From Acidobacteriota bacterium (GTDB taxonomy: Bacteria; Acidobacteriota; Terriglobia; Terriglobales; Acidobacteriaceae): 53,277 bases of DNA. Positions 28,950 through 38,765 of this stretch are shown here, piece by piece. The DNA is taken from NCBI GenBank assembly GCA_021785495.1, contig JAJYFB010000005.1, forward strand, positions 1-53,277, given 5' to 3'. The notes under the pieces are model-generated. The model saw only the letters and a program-made list of their open reading frames with translations. It was not told the DNA's origin and made no database searches. The translations under genes and the position numbers were made by a program. Within the stretch, counting starts at the first letter, position 1, and every line of letters begins with the position of its first letter.

Positions 28950-29945
28950 ATGAGCGAGCCCGGACGAACGAAGCCAAAAATTGCCGACAATGCCGCGCGC
29001 CTCGTGGAGGCGCGCTCAGCGCTCGCCAAAAAGATCGTCGGCCACTTTGCCGGCGAGGGGCTGCTCGAAACCGCCGTGCCCGGCCTGGGCCTCTATCGTC
29101 AGTCCACGCCCACGACCTGCTCTTCGGCCGCCTACAAACCGCACCTGGTCATCTTCGTGCAGGGACAAAAACGCATCAACGCCGGCGCGGCGTCGTATCT
29201 CTGCGACGGCTCGAATTTTCTCATCGCCACCGTCGATCTGCCGGTCCTGAGCCAGGTGGTGGCGGCCACGCGCGACAAGCCTCTGCTGAGTCTGCTGCTC
29301 CGGCTGGAGATGCCGCTGGTGCGCAGAATTCTCGGCGAAGAGGAGTTTTCCTGGGCCGAGGATGCGCCGGCAGATACGGCTGAGGCCCACGGCCTGACCG
29401 TGGGCACGACGACGCTCGCGATGCTCGACGCCTGTTCGCGGCTGATCGATCTGCTCGACGCGCCCCAGGAGATCGGCTTTCTGGCCAGCCTGATCGAACG
29501 CGAGATCGTCTACCGGCTGCTGCGCAGCCCGCAAGGCAAGCACCTGCGGGCCATCGCCACGCTCGGCGAGCAGAGCCATCGCACGGCCAAGGCCATCGGC
29601 TGGTTGCGCGCAAACTACGCCAAGCCGCTGCGCGTCGAAGAACTGGCGGAGATGGCGCAGATGGGCGTCTCCACGCTGCATCACCATTTCCGCACGCTCA
29701 CCGCCATGAGCCCGATTCAATACCAAAAGCAGTTGCGCCTGCACGTGGCGCGCGGGCGCATGATGAACGACGGCCTGGATGCCGCCAGCGCGGCCTTCGA
29801 GGTCGGCTACGAAAGCGCCAGCCAGTTCAGCCGCGAGTACAGCCGCTTCTTCGGTCAGCCGCCGATGCGCGATGTCAAAGCCCGCCGTCAAGCGATTGCG
29901 CCATCCACGGCCGAGGCCTTCCATGGAAACGCCGCCGTGCGCTGA
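28950..29945 (+). CDS. AraC-family regulator with AraC_N sensor domain
   Basis: 331 residues. An N-terminal domain of the AraC_N type (PHLVIFVQGQKRI, LIATVDLPVLSQV) and two C-terminal helix-turn-helices (LRVEELAEMAQMGVSTLHHHFRTLTAMSPIQYQKQLRLH and SQFSREYSRFFGQPP). The same domain set occurs in YqhC, which senses aldehydes and controls yqhD and dkgA. ATG 28950 chosen; TTG 28944 just upstream is possible. Confidence 0.9.
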   Translation: MSEPGRTKPKIADNAARLVEARSALAKKIVGHFAGEGLLETAVPGLGLYRQSTPTTCSSAAYKPHLVIFVQGQKRINAGAASYLCDGSNFLIATVDLPVLSQVVAATRDKPLLSLLLRLEMPLVRRILGEEEFSWAEDAPADTAEAHGLTVGTTTLAMLDACSRLIDLLDAPQEIGFLASLIEREIVYRLLRSPQGKHLRAIATLGEQSHRTAKAIGWLRANYAKPLRVEELAEMAQMGVSTLHHHFRTLTAMSPIQYQKQLRLHVARGRMMNDGLDAASAAFEVGYESASQFSREYSRFFGQPPMRDVKARRQAIAPSTAEAFHGNAAVR

Positions 29946-30029
29946 AATGCCCCCAGCCGGGAGACTTCCGCGTACGAATCCATCGAACGAGAGGCTCGAT
30001 GGGGATGCTTCAGTTCGTTGATGCGGCGG

Positions 30030-31376
30030 CTATGGCTTTGTGTGCAGTTCGTCGAGCCAGTCTTGCATGTGGCCAAGCGAGCGCAGCAGGTCGAGTCGCG
30101 TCTTGCTCAGATCGAGGCCGGCTTCGAGCGATTCGATGTACTTCTGCCGCTCGCCGATGAGCGCCCGCTGTTTGGCCGCGGGCGAAAGCTGCGGCGTAGC
30201 ATTCGGTCCCGCGCTTGAGCCGTTGCCCAACTCCATTTCAGCCGTCACGCTTTTGAGCTGTTCGGCGGCGATCTGCTGCTTCAGGCGGGCAATCTCGGCC
30301 CGCGTATCCAGTTCGCGCAGGCTCGCGTTCAAACGCAGCATCTCCACATCGTTCTGCTGCCGCGCCTCGTCGGCTTCGACACGCGCGCGCACGGCCTCGG
30401 CGGCCGATTCGCGCGACTTGGCGTGGAGGCCCATGTTGAAGAACGGGACGGTGATATTGAAGCCACTGCTGAAATTGTTCACGGGAAGATGATTGCCGAC
30501 GAAGTATTGGCCGATGCTGTTCAAAAGCTGTGTATCGCGGTTGTATTGCGCGCCGAAGCTGATCTCCGGCAGCAGCCAGAGACGCTGTTCGTCGCCCTTG
30601 GCCTGACGCAGCCGCGAGGCAGCCAGGGCTTGCGCCGCCATGACTCCCAGCGGCTGGCGTGGCTCGATGTCGCCCGTTACGGCAGGGATTTCCGGAATAC
30701 TGGCGCGATCAGGCGCCATGGCTCCGGCGGGCAGTCCGGTCAGCACCGCCAGTTGTTGCGCGAGCGTAGCGGCGCGGGTTTCCAGGTGCAGACGAGCCAG
30801 CTTGATTTGCGCGGCCGCGAGTTGCGCTTCGAGCAGCGCGCTGAGCGGATCGACGCCTGCCTCGGCGCGTTGCTGCTCGATGGCGACCAGCCGCGCCGCA
30901 TCCTGTTCCTGCTCGTGCGCGGCGGCCAGCTCGCGGTTGACCGTGTCCAGTTCGATGTAGGCCGTCGCGGCGTCGAGGGCCGCCTGCTCGCGCGCGTCCT
31001 TGAGCGCAAGTTCCGCCGATTGAAGGCCTGCGCGCGCGGCGTGGATGTACTGAAACTGCGGCATCGAGAAGACCATCGACTCAACGGTGCTGTCCCAAAT
31101 CGTGGGCATCGCGCCCGTGAAGCCGACTTCGGGGAAAGCCGGCAGCCCCGAGCCGAAGGAGATCGAGGGGATGAAGACATCGCGACTTTCCTGCAGCCGG
31201 GCTGTGGCCTTGCGCACGTCGGCTTCGGCCAGCCGCACGGAAGAGCTGTTCTGCCGGGCCAGGTCCACCACCGTGGCGAGCGAGACCGGCGTCTGCGCCT
31301 GAACGGCAGGAGATGCAAGCGCTGCCGCGGCCAGGATCGCCAGCCACGTTTTTCCCGTTTTCCTTGCGTTTCTCAC
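30030..31376 (-). CDS. TolC-family outer-membrane efflux channel
   Basis: About 448 residues. Signal peptide (ending SPAVQAQ), then two repeats of the outer membrane efflux protein domain with long coiled-coil helices (LAEADVRKATARLQES; RESAAEAVRARVEADEARQQ). GTG 31376 follows GGAG by 6 bases and lies 13 bp after the upstream stop; the longer frame overlaps that gene. Third gene of a minus-strand operon with an adaptor and a TPR lipoprotein. Confidence 0.9.
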   Translation of the reverse strand: MRNARKTGKTWLAILAAAALASPAVQAQTPVSLATVVDLARQNSSSVRLAEADVRKATARLQESRDVFIPSISFGSGLPAFPEVGFTGAMPTIWDSTVESMVFSMPQFQYIHAARAGLQSAELALKDAREQAALDAATAYIELDTVNRELAAAHEQEQDAARLVAIEQQRAEAGVDPLSALLEAQLAAAQIKLARLHLETRAATLAQQLAVLTGLPAGAMAPDRASIPEIPAVTGDIEPRQPLGVMAAQALAASRLRQAKGDEQRLWLLPEISFGAQYNRDTQLLNSIGQYFVGNHLPVNNFSSGFNITVPFFNMGLHAKSRESAAEAVRARVEADEARQQNDVEMLRLNASLRELDTRAEIARLKQQIAAEQLKSVTAEMELGNGSSAGPNATPQLSPAAKQRALIGERQKYIESLEAGLDLSKTRLDLLRSLGHMQDWLDELHTKP

Positions 31377-31389
31377 GCTCAACTCCGCC

Positions 31390-32379
31390 TCACCGGTTGG
31401 CATCCTGCGCCGGGTTGAATTCACGCGCCATCGCCGCCGCCGCGGCGAACTCCTGTCGCGCTCCGGCTGCGTCGCCGAGCTGCTGCTCGAGCCGCGCCAG
31501 CCGGATGCGCGCCAGAAACGCGGGAGCTTCGTCGCTCTTGGACGAACCGGCCAGATAGCCTGTCAGCATCTTTGCGGCCAGCGCCGGGTTCCGATGAGCC
31601 GCAATCAAAACGCCCGCTCCGTCGTAGAGCGCCACGCCGGGACGGCAATCGTGCGCGGCAGCGGCGGCGCATTGCTTGACGGAGGACTCCATCTCGCTCC
31701 AGCGCTGCCGCTGTCGATAAAAATTGGCCAGGATCGACCACTGCTCGGCCGGGTGCGGACTGGCCGCAATCGCCTGTTTATAGCTGCGCTCGGCCGCGCC
31801 AAAGTCTTTGCGCACGAGGGCGATGTTGCCGCGCAGTTCCCAGGCTTTGGCGGGATTCACCTTGTCCAGTTGCGCGGCGATGGCCTCGGCCTTATCGAGG
31901 CCGCCGCCCACGATGCCCGGCGCGTCGGTGTCGAACTCGCCCAGATCGGCGAGCGCGTCGGCGTTACGCGGATCGAGCCGAACGGCCTGCTCAAACTCCT
32001 GGCGCGTGCGTTTGCCGAGCGAGTAGGCAGTCAGAAACGACGCATGACCGGCCTTTTGGCCGAGCGCCCGTCCCAGCCACAGATGGTAGCCGGAGCGGTT
32101 CGGCTCCAGGCGAACCGCCTGTTCGCAGGCGGCGACGGCCGCGTCCCATTGCTGCAGGGTGAAGCGCACGCGGCAAAGCAGGTTTTGCGCCTCGGCTGCG
32201 CCCGGCCCCTGGTTAGGCAGCGGCGCAAGCAGGCTCAACGCCCGGTCCGCCTCGCCGGCCTGGAGCGCCTCGTTCGCCTGTCGGAGCGCAGTCGAGGAAA
32301 TCTGCGCGCACGCGGAGACGGACGCTGCCAGCATCACCAGCGCTGCCGCGCCAAGCACCGCTCGCGTTAAACCTCTCAC
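31390..32379 (-). CDS. TPR-repeat lipoprotein
   Basis: 329 residues from GTG 32379, which overlaps the upstream stop (GTGA) and has AAGGAAG nearby. The hydrophobic N-terminus ends LAASVSAC, a plausible lipobox. Then about six TPR-like units, for example LLCRVRFTLQQWDAAVAACEQAVRLEP and LVRKDFGAAERSYKQAIAAS. Probably an envelope scaffold. Encoded between the adaptor and the channel genes, so it may assist pump assembly; no direct evidence. Confidence 0.85.
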   Translation of the reverse strand: MRGLTRAVLGAAALVMLAASVSACAQISSTALRQANEALQAGEADRALSLLAPLPNQGPGAAEAQNLLCRVRFTLQQWDAAVAACEQAVRLEPNRSGYHLWLGRALGQKAGHASFLTAYSLGKRTRQEFEQAVRLDPRNADALADLGEFDTDAPGIVGGGLDKAEAIAAQLDKVNPAKAWELRGNIALVRKDFGAAERSYKQAIAASPHPAEQWSILANFYRQRQRWSEMESSVKQCAAAAAHDCRPGVALYDGAGVLIAAHRNPALAAKMLTGYLAGSSKSDEAPAFLARIRLARLEQQLGDAAGARQEFAAAAAMAREFNPAQDANR

Positions 32380-33614
32380 CGTACTTCCTTGATCGGCAGG
32401 CCCTCCTGCAAGGGTTGCCCGTCGACGGTTCCCGTGGCGACGAGATCGCCCGCCTGGAGACCGGAAAGAATCGGCGCCTGGGTCAGTGTCGGCGAGCCGA
32501 TGGCGACATTCACACGCTGCAATTGGCCGTCCACAACCTTGTAGACAAAGTACGTACCGTTCTGTTCGTGGAGCGCCTCGCGCGGCATGGTCAGCGCATT
32601 CGGCTGACTGGCGATGGTCACCGTCAGCGTAACATTCGTGTCCGGCAGCAGACCGTCGTCGCCGCCGTCCAAATCGACCAGCGCCTCGCCGACATTGCGC
32701 GTCGTGTACGTGACGACGGTGACCGGCAACCGCGCAAGATGTCCACGCCAAACACGATTCGGCTTGGCGTCCCAACGGATCGACACCGGCTGGCCAAGAG
32801 CCAGACGGCCCAGGTCTGGTTCATCGAAGTAGGCGCGAACCCGTTCCTTGTGCAGGTCGGCCATCTCCACCAGAAGTTTTCCGGCTTCGGCGTACCCCGA
32901 AGGCGCGGCGTCCAGCGTATAAATCGTTCCCGCAACCGGCGCGACGATCGTGGTTTGCGCCTCGACGCGCCGTGCGGCGTCGAGCGAAGCCCTGGCCTCG
33001 TTGAGGGCCGACTGAGCGCGGGCGATCTCGGCGGGAGAATAACGATGCTGCGCGCTCTGCTCGGCGGCGTGAAGACTGTCCTCCGCCGAGGCCAGTCGCG
33101 ATTGCGCCGCAGCGACTTCGCTCGGCGCGGCGGCTCCGGTCGCAGCCAGCCGGTTCAGCGCGTCGAGATCGTGCTTGGCCTGGTCGAGCGTCAGCCGGTC
33201 CTGCGCGATCTCCGCAGTCGCAGCCTGCCGCTCGGCGAGTGTCCCATTGTGCATCGCCGCATCCTCGGCCGCCTGCGCCGCCTTGACCGCGCTTTCGGCG
33301 CTGGCCACCTGCGCCCGCGCGGCCACGTCGTCCAGCTTCAGAATCGTTTTTCCGGCCGAAACCTGTTCGCCTTCCTGCGCATAGACGGCTTGCACCGTGG
33401 TGGCAAGCGGGCTGTAAAACTGGTAGTTTCGAACCGGCTCCACGCGGCCGTTCGTACTGACCGTATTGCTCAGTGGGGTGTAATCCACCCGCGCCACGCG
33501 CACCGGCAGCCGGTCCCGCAAAAGAAATCGCGCCGCCAGAAACACGGCGATCAGAGCGACCGCCGCACCGATCCAGAGCCATTTGCGGTCCATTTGCCTT
33601 CTTGCTTGAGCCAT
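32376..33614 (-). CDS. HlyD/RND-type periplasmic adaptor (membrane fusion protein)
   Basis: 412 residues. One N-terminal membrane helix (about 11-30), lipoyl half-domains flanking a long alpha-helical hairpin (about 95-225, AQVASAESAVKAAQAAEDAAM...), then beta-barrel domains. Connects an inner-membrane transporter to TolC. No ABC or RND transporter gene is adjacent, so its partner is encoded elsewhere or the operon is incomplete. Confidence 0.9.
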   Translation of the reverse strand: MAQARRQMDRKWLWIGAAVALIAVFLAARFLLRDRLPVRVARVDYTPLSNTVSTNGRVEPVRNYQFYSPLATTVQAVYAQEGEQVSAGKTILKLDDVAARAQVASAESAVKAAQAAEDAAMHNGTLAERQAATAEIAQDRLTLDQAKHDLDALNRLAATGAAAPSEVAAAQSRLASAEDSLHAAEQSAQHRYSPAEIARAQSALNEARASLDAARRVEAQTTIVAPVAGTIYTLDAAPSGYAEAGKLLVEMADLHKERVRAYFDEPDLGRLALGQPVSIRWDAKPNRVWRGHLARLPVTVVTYTTRNVGEALVDLDGGDDGLLPDTNVTLTVTIASQPNALTMPREALHEQNGTYFVYKVVDGQLQRVNVAIGSPTLTQAPILSGLQAGDLVATGTVDGQPLQEGLPIKEVR

Positions 33615-33802
33615 GCCGTTAACCTAAGTCAGTATATAAGACTCGAAACCCGTGGAACCGATCCAGACAGATCGTTCCAGAAGCAACTCGTTCCATGAGC
33701 ATCGCCGCGGGAAAACGCCCTGTTCGTCGGCGGCAAACGACGCTGTTCTCTGCCGGCGCGATTCGATGCTCCAGCCGACTGGCCAGGCAGCCGGCCAGAG
33801 TT

Positions 33803-36616
33803 TCATGCGCTGTGCTGCCGCCGCAGCGCGGGATCGATAGCCCGCAGGGCAGCGGCCCGGTCGAAGGGCGCGCCGAGAAATTTTTCCAGCCTCTGCGCCG
33901 TGGCGGCAGCGTCAGCCAAAGCCTCGTCATAGCGCACCGCAAGCACCGGAATCTCCGGATGCCGCTCCAGCCATTGCTGAATCTGCACAAGCTGCCCGGC
34001 GTAGGTTCGCCGCAGACGCCCAGACTCAAGCGCCGCGCCTTTGCGGCCCAGCCGCTCGAGCATGGCCCGCTGCGAGGCCGCCACTTCGTTCAGATCGCGG
34101 TGCATGAAGACGATGCGATAGCGATGCCCCGGCGGCAGATAGGGCACGAGGTGCGCAACGATCTTGACGGCCTTGCCGCGCGCCTCGGCCAGCCAACTGG
34201 AATCGGTGTGCAGTTGGGTCGCCTTCTCGTGCTCGAAGTAGCCGCGCGGATTGTCGCTGTCGGGGGTGCGGCGGCCGTCGGTGAAGGGCGTCAAACCGGC
34301 CGCGGCCAGCATCTGCATCATCATCGAGGTGCCGCTGCGCGGCAGGCCGGTCACAATCACGCACTCGTCCGTCCGGCTGGCCGGCGCGCCGCCGCGTTCG
34401 AAGGCCGGCAATCCGGCGGCGGGTTTTTCCATTTTCGCCGCGGACCGGGCGGACGCCGCGGCGGCCTCGGCCATGCGCCGCGTGCGCTGCTCTCTGGCCA
34501 ACCGCTTCAGTTCGTCGGCGCGGGCCATGTGCATGGCGCCCTCGCCGATCCGTTCCCGGTCGCGCGCCAGAATCCGCCCCAGGGCGCTGTGCGCCGCGGC
34601 AAGATCGGGCGCCAATTGGATGGCGCGCCGGAAAGCCTGCTCAGCCTCAGCCTTTTCTCCCATCCGCAACAGGGCCATGCCGAGCAGATGATGCAGCGCC
34701 GGCTGCGCATAGACCAGCGAAAGCGACTCGATGGCGCGGCTGGCGGCCATCGCATAGTTTTTGGCCTGCAAATGGATTTGCGCCTCCAGCCGCATCGCCT
34801 CCCAGTTGTCGCGATCCTTGCGCCGAGCCTTGTCCAGGCAGTCGAGCGCCCGGTCGTAGTCCTTGAGGGCCGCGAAACCGCGTCCGAGAAAGAGCATGAC
34901 GCCTTCGGGCAGGCGTCTTTTGCCGGCAATCTCTTCGAGCAGCGCCCGCGCCTGCTGGCGGTGGGCTGAACGGGGCTGGTGGAGGGCCAGTTGGCAGTGC
35001 ATCAACAGTCGCGATTCGGCGAATCCGCCAGCTTTTTCGGCAAGCTGACGCCGCTCGAAGACCTCGCGGCGCTCGCCCGGCCGCTCCTCGCGCTCGCCTG
35101 GCTCGGGCAGCGGATTTTCCTTGAGGCGGCGCTTCAGTTCCTCGGCCGCGCGGGGCGCGAACCCGGCAGCCGCCTTGTCGAAGGCGTCGAGCACGCGAGC
35201 GGCTTCGGCGCAGTCGCCCATCTGCAGGAGATAGCTGAACAGGTGCATGGAAAAACGGCCCTGTTCGGGCTCCTGCGCCGCCAGTTCGCGCAACGTCACG
35301 ATGGCCAGGTCGGGCCGCCCGGCGTCGGCCTGCGCGCGGGCCAGGTTATAGCGAAGTTCGATCATCGCTTCTTCGACCGTACGCCGTTCGTCCTCTCCCG
35401 GCGGCGCCACATAGCCCAGATCGACAAGCTGCTTGAGCGATTCGGCGGCGGCCGCGCCGTCGTACGCATCTTCGTTCCGGTGGCGGCCGGCGTCGCCCTC
35501 GATCGCCTCCCAGCTCTCGACCGTCTCCACGGGGCGCTCGTCGCCGAAGGCGTTCAGCAGCACCTTGCCGTCCATGTCCAGGCCGACGGGAATGCCCAGC
35601 AGGTGCAGCGCCGTCGGCGTCACGTCCAGAACGCTGGCGCCGAAGATCTGCTCGCCCTGCCTGACGCCCGGCGCCCTCATGCAGAAGATGCCGAAGGAGC
35701 GATGCTCGACGGCCGGGCCCGCATTTTCGGCCGGAATATAATCCGGCAGCAGCGCGTCGGAGTGAAAACCGTGGTCGCTGATCAGGATCAGGCCGCACTC
35801 CGGCCCTGCCAACTGAAGCAGCCGGCCGAGCATGGTGTCGTGATAGCGATAGGCATTCTCGACGACCGGGGCGAAGATCTCCGCGGTGGAATCGTTTTTG
35901 CGGCGCGGCTTGCCCGCGTGATAGCTCATGAAGCGGTGGGAAAAGTGATCGATGCCGGCATAGAAGATCGCCGCCAGGTCCCACTCCTCGGTGGCCATCA
36001 ACTCCGTCGCCGCGCAGTGCATGCTGACCGTTTCTGCGATGATGCCGGCCAGATCGTTCACGCTTCTGTCCTTCTCTTGATCGACCTCGGCCCAGCGCGG
36101 AGCGAACATGCTCAGAATCTCGCCCGTCAGCTCGGAGGGATGAACGCGCATCTCGGCCAGCCGTGCGGCGATCGAAGGCGGATAGACCGTTCCCGGCGGC
36201 ATCGGCGCGCCCGCCGGCTGTTCGCCCTTGAGCGGAAACAGATCGGAGACCATAGCGCCATGGATCGGCTCGGCCGGGTGCGATGGCCACCAGCCGGCGA
36301 CGATGCTGCGCCGGCCCTTCTGATGGAGAATGTTCCAGATCGCCTTGGTGCGCCGGCCCAGGTTGGTCACCGGCCGCACCGAAAGGCCGTCCGGCGCCGG
36401 CTCCATGAAGCCCAGAATTCCGTGCTTGACCGGACGCACGCCGGTCGCAATCGAGGTCCAGACCATGGGGCTGAACGGCGGCTGAATCGTCGCCAGGTTG
36501 CCGCGCACGCCGCCGGCCAGAATTGAGGCCAGCACAGGCATCTCGCCTTTGGCCAGCAAGGGATCGATCACCTTCCAGTCGGCCGCATCCCATCCCACCA
36601 GCAATAACTTTTTCAA
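33803..36616 (-). CDS. Phosphodiesterase/AlkP-fold – TPR – sulfotransferase fusion protein
   Basis: 937 residues from TTG 36616 (GAGGAA just upstream). Residues 1 to about 400: type I phosphodiesterase/nucleotide pyrophosphatase fold, with metal-ligand motifs GWDAADW (Asp10), MVWTSIATG...KHGI, YAGIDHFSH and ISDHGFH. About 420-720: TPR-like helices (ALLRMGEKAEAEQAFRRAIQLAP). About 750-937: sulfotransferase domain with PAPS 5'-phosphosulfate loop TGLPRSGTSMM and 3'-phosphate motif HRDLNEVAASQ. No signal peptide. All three domains look intact. Substrate unknown; a joint role in sulfated or phosphorylated metabolite turnover is inference. Confidence 0.85.
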   Translation of the reverse strand: MKKLLLVGWDAADWKVIDPLLAKGEMPVLASILAGGVRGNLATIQPPFSPMVWTSIATGVRPVKHGILGFMEPAPDGLSVRPVTNLGRRTKAIWNILHQKGRRSIVAGWWPSHPAEPIHGAMVSDLFPLKGEQPAGAPMPPGTVYPPSIAARLAEMRVHPSELTGEILSMFAPRWAEVDQEKDRSVNDLAGIIAETVSMHCAATELMATEEWDLAAIFYAGIDHFSHRFMSYHAGKPRRKNDSTAEIFAPVVENAYRYHDTMLGRLLQLAGPECGLILISDHGFHSDALLPDYIPAENAGPAVEHRSFGIFCMRAPGVRQGEQIFGASVLDVTPTALHLLGIPVGLDMDGKVLLNAFGDERPVETVESWEAIEGDAGRHRNEDAYDGAAAAESLKQLVDLGYVAPPGEDERRTVEEAMIELRYNLARAQADAGRPDLAIVTLRELAAQEPEQGRFSMHLFSYLLQMGDCAEAARVLDAFDKAAAGFAPRAAEELKRRLKENPLPEPGEREERPGERREVFERRQLAEKAGGFAESRLLMHCQLALHQPRSAHRQQARALLEEIAGKRRLPEGVMLFLGRGFAALKDYDRALDCLDKARRKDRDNWEAMRLEAQIHLQAKNYAMAASRAIESLSLVYAQPALHHLLGMALLRMGEKAEAEQAFRRAIQLAPDLAAAHSALGRILARDRERIGEGAMHMARADELKRLAREQRTRRMAEAAAASARSAAKMEKPAAGLPAFERGGAPASRTDECVIVTGLPRSGTSMMMQMLAAAGLTPFTDGRRTPDSDNPRGYFEHEKATQLHTDSSWLAEARGKAVKIVAHLVPYLPPGHRYRIVFMHRDLNEVAASQRAMLERLGRKGAALESGRLRRTYAGQLVQIQQWLERHPEIPVLAVRYDEALADAAATAQRLEKFLGAPFDRAAALRAIDPALRRQHSA

Positions 36617-36907
36617 TGGTTCCTCGCTCGGGCTATCGATCCGTCTTCAAAGGCTCGTATCGCGTTTGCGCTTCCCTCTCAGCATGGAAGCAGAAACGTT
36701 TGGGGAAGAACGTCGCATCTTCTCGAAGCCGGATCGATCAAGAAATCAATTGTCGTCCTAAGCATATCTTGCCGGCGCAAACCAAGCAGAAAAAACATCC
36801 GCGCCGACAAATCTCCGCAACGAAAATGCACATCGAGAATGCGCTGCAAAATTTCCGGAACCGGACCAGTCACAGCGGCGTATAACTGCTTTGTGGAGGC
36901 AATGGCC

Positions 36908-37543
36908 ATGAAAACAACCTCGTTTGCTGGCGTCGCCGGCATGATTGCCAGCCTGATCCTGGCCGCAAGTGTGGCCGGATGCAGAATTCACGAGCAAAAA
37001 GGCGCCAACGGTCAGGACGCCGGCGTTCAGGTCGATACGCCCTTCGGCGGCGTTCACGTACATACCGGCCAGATCAAGGCCGCCGATCTGGGCCTGCCGG
37101 AGTATCCCGGCGCGCAGTTGGCAAAGGGCCGTGACGGCCAGGATTCGGCAGACGTCGACATGGGCTTTGGCGATTGGCAGTTGCACGTGCGTACCGCCTC
37201 CTACCAAACCGGGGACGCCACGGACCGGGTCGTCGCCTTTTATAAGCAGGCCCTCGGCAGCCGCTACGGCGACGTGCTCACCTGCCAGGATAACGCCCCT
37301 GTTGGCGCGCCCACGCGCACCAGCCAGGGACTGACCTGCGACGACAATGGACGCCCGCAGGTGCAGATCGACAATCAGGGCGCAACCTACGGGTACCACT
37401 CCGGCAAGTATGGACTTGAGTTAAAAGCCGGCTCCGAGCGCCATCAGCATATTGTCGGCTTCGAGGCTCCCGGCGTCGGCCAGACCCGCTTTGCGCTGGT
37501 GACCCTCGACTTGCCGTCGCATGCTGCAAAAGCCTCGCAGTAG
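36908..37543 (+). CDS. Putative secreted lipoprotein, unknown function
   Basis: 211 residues. ATG 36908 has GGAGG eight bases upstream (36895-36899). Signal peptide ending AASVAGC gives lipidated Cys at about 25. The mature part has GLPEYPGAQL and VVAFYKQALGSRYGDVLTC, a pattern seen in acidobacterial proteins of unknown role. Two cysteines (CQDN and TCDD) could form a disulfide. Confidence 0.75.
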   Translation: MKTTSFAGVAGMIASLILAASVAGCRIHEQKGANGQDAGVQVDTPFGGVHVHTGQIKAADLGLPEYPGAQLAKGRDGQDSADVDMGFGDWQLHVRTASYQTGDATDRVVAFYKQALGSRYGDVLTCQDNAPVGAPTRTSQGLTCDDNGRPQVQIDNQGATYGYHSGKYGLELKAGSERHQHIVGFEAPGVGQTRFALVTLDLPSHAAKASQ

Positions 37544-37659
37544 AACCGCAGCCGAACCATCGATGCGGAACCTGCGCGGTCCTTGCCTGTATGCTTTTCC
37601 CGCAATTTTTGCGGGAAATTTCTTCGGCGGATGGTTTACCGCCTGCTCTCGGGAATCTT

Positions 37660-38091
37660 TTACGCCAGCGCCATCACAATCGCTCCGGCCGTGATCAGCA
37701 GGCCGCCGGCAATCGCACCTGGGGTGATCTTTTCACCGAGCAGCAGCCAGGCAAAGAGCATCACCAGCGGCACGCTGAGCTTGTCGAGCGGCGCCACGCG
37801 CGAGGCCGGTCCCAACTGCAGGGCGCGAAAGTAGCAGAGCCACGAGAGCCCCGTGGCGACGCCTGAAAGCACGAGAAACAGCACCGTGCGGCGGTCGAGC
37901 AAGCGAACCTCGCCATGCTTGCCGAGAGCGATCGCAAGGCCCCAGGCAAAAATCACCACCACGCTGGTACGCAGGGCCGTGGCCAGATTCGAATCGACGT
38001 GCGCAACCCCCACCTTGGCCAAAAGCGCCGTGGCGGCGGCAAATACGGCGGCCAGCAAGGCCCAGAAAATCCAGTTCGCGCTCCAATTCAT
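37660..38091 (-). CDS. EamA/DMT-family half-size membrane protein
   Basis: 143 residues with five hydrophobic helices forming one EamA domain (WIFWALLAAVFAAATALLAKVGV; LSGVATGLSWLCYFRALQLG; LLLGEKITPGAIAGGLLITAG). Half-size members are thought to dimerise to make a transporter for metabolites. ATG 38091 matches the family N-terminus. Confidence 0.88.
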   Translation of the reverse strand: MNWSANWIFWALLAAVFAAATALLAKVGVAHVDSNLATALRTSVVVIFAWGLAIALGKHGEVRLLDRRTVLFLVLSGVATGLSWLCYFRALQLGPASRVAPLDKLSVPLVMLFAWLLLGEKITPGAIAGGLLITAGAIVMALA

Positions 38092-38162
38092 ACCCTGAGG
38101 ATACGCGCATCGCTGGAAAGAACGCGCCGCGGCGGGCGAATTCCGCACGATAGAATGGCCAC

Positions 38163-38684
38163 ATGCGCTCCTTCGCCGCCGCCCTCGCCACGCTTCTGGT
38201 TCTACTTGCGAGCGGTTGCGGCTATCACACACTGGGCGCGGCCGCGCATCTGCCGCCTGATGTGAAAACCCTCGCCGTTCCGGTCTTCGCCACACGCACC
38301 GAGACCAGCGGCGTCGAGACGGCATTGACCGAAGCGGTGGTCCGCGAACTGCTGGCGCGCACGCGCTTCCGCATCACAACGAACTCCGGCGCAGATGCCG
38401 ACGCCGTGCTGCACGGCACGATTCTCAAGCAGGCCGTCACGCCGCTCACCTACAATGCGGCCACACAGCAGTCGTCGAGTTTCCTCGTCACCCTCGTGGC
38501 CTCCGTCACGCTCACCGCACGCGATGGCCGCGTGCTCTATCAAAACAAAAATTACGTCTATCGCGAGCAGTACCAATCCTCGACCGACCTGCCCACGTTC
38601 ATTCAGGAAGATCCGGCGGCGATTCAGCGGATGGCCCGGGAGTTCGCGCGACAGATCGTGGCCGATATTCTCGAAGGGCTGTAA
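38163..38684 (+). CDS. lptE: LPS-assembly lipoprotein LptE-like
   Basis: 173 residues; lipobox LLASGCGYH (Cys19) followed by TLG and PPDVKTLAVPVFATRTE, the usual LptE beginning. The rest alternates strands and a C-terminal helix (RMAREFARQIVADILEG). LptE plugs LptD in the outer membrane and helps insert LPS. Consistent with the lpx genes at the window start. Confidence 0.88.
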   Translation: MRSFAAALATLLVLLASGCGYHTLGAAAHLPPDVKTLAVPVFATRTETSGVETALTEAVVRELLARTRFRITTNSGADADAVLHGTILKQAVTPLTYNAATQQSSSFLVTLVASVTLTARDGRVLYQNKNYVYREQYQSSTDLPTFIQEDPAAIQRMAREFARQIVADILEGL

Positions 38685-38765
38685 AGATCGACGAAATTTT
38701 TGAAAAACGGACGCACGCGCGCAACGACTGCCTTGCGGACATAGCCCATCGACCGCGTTCGAGAG

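Noticed and set aside
34979-36526. 515-codon plus-strand frame opposite the fusion protein
   Set aside because: No family signature; the minus strand has three intact domains across the same span.
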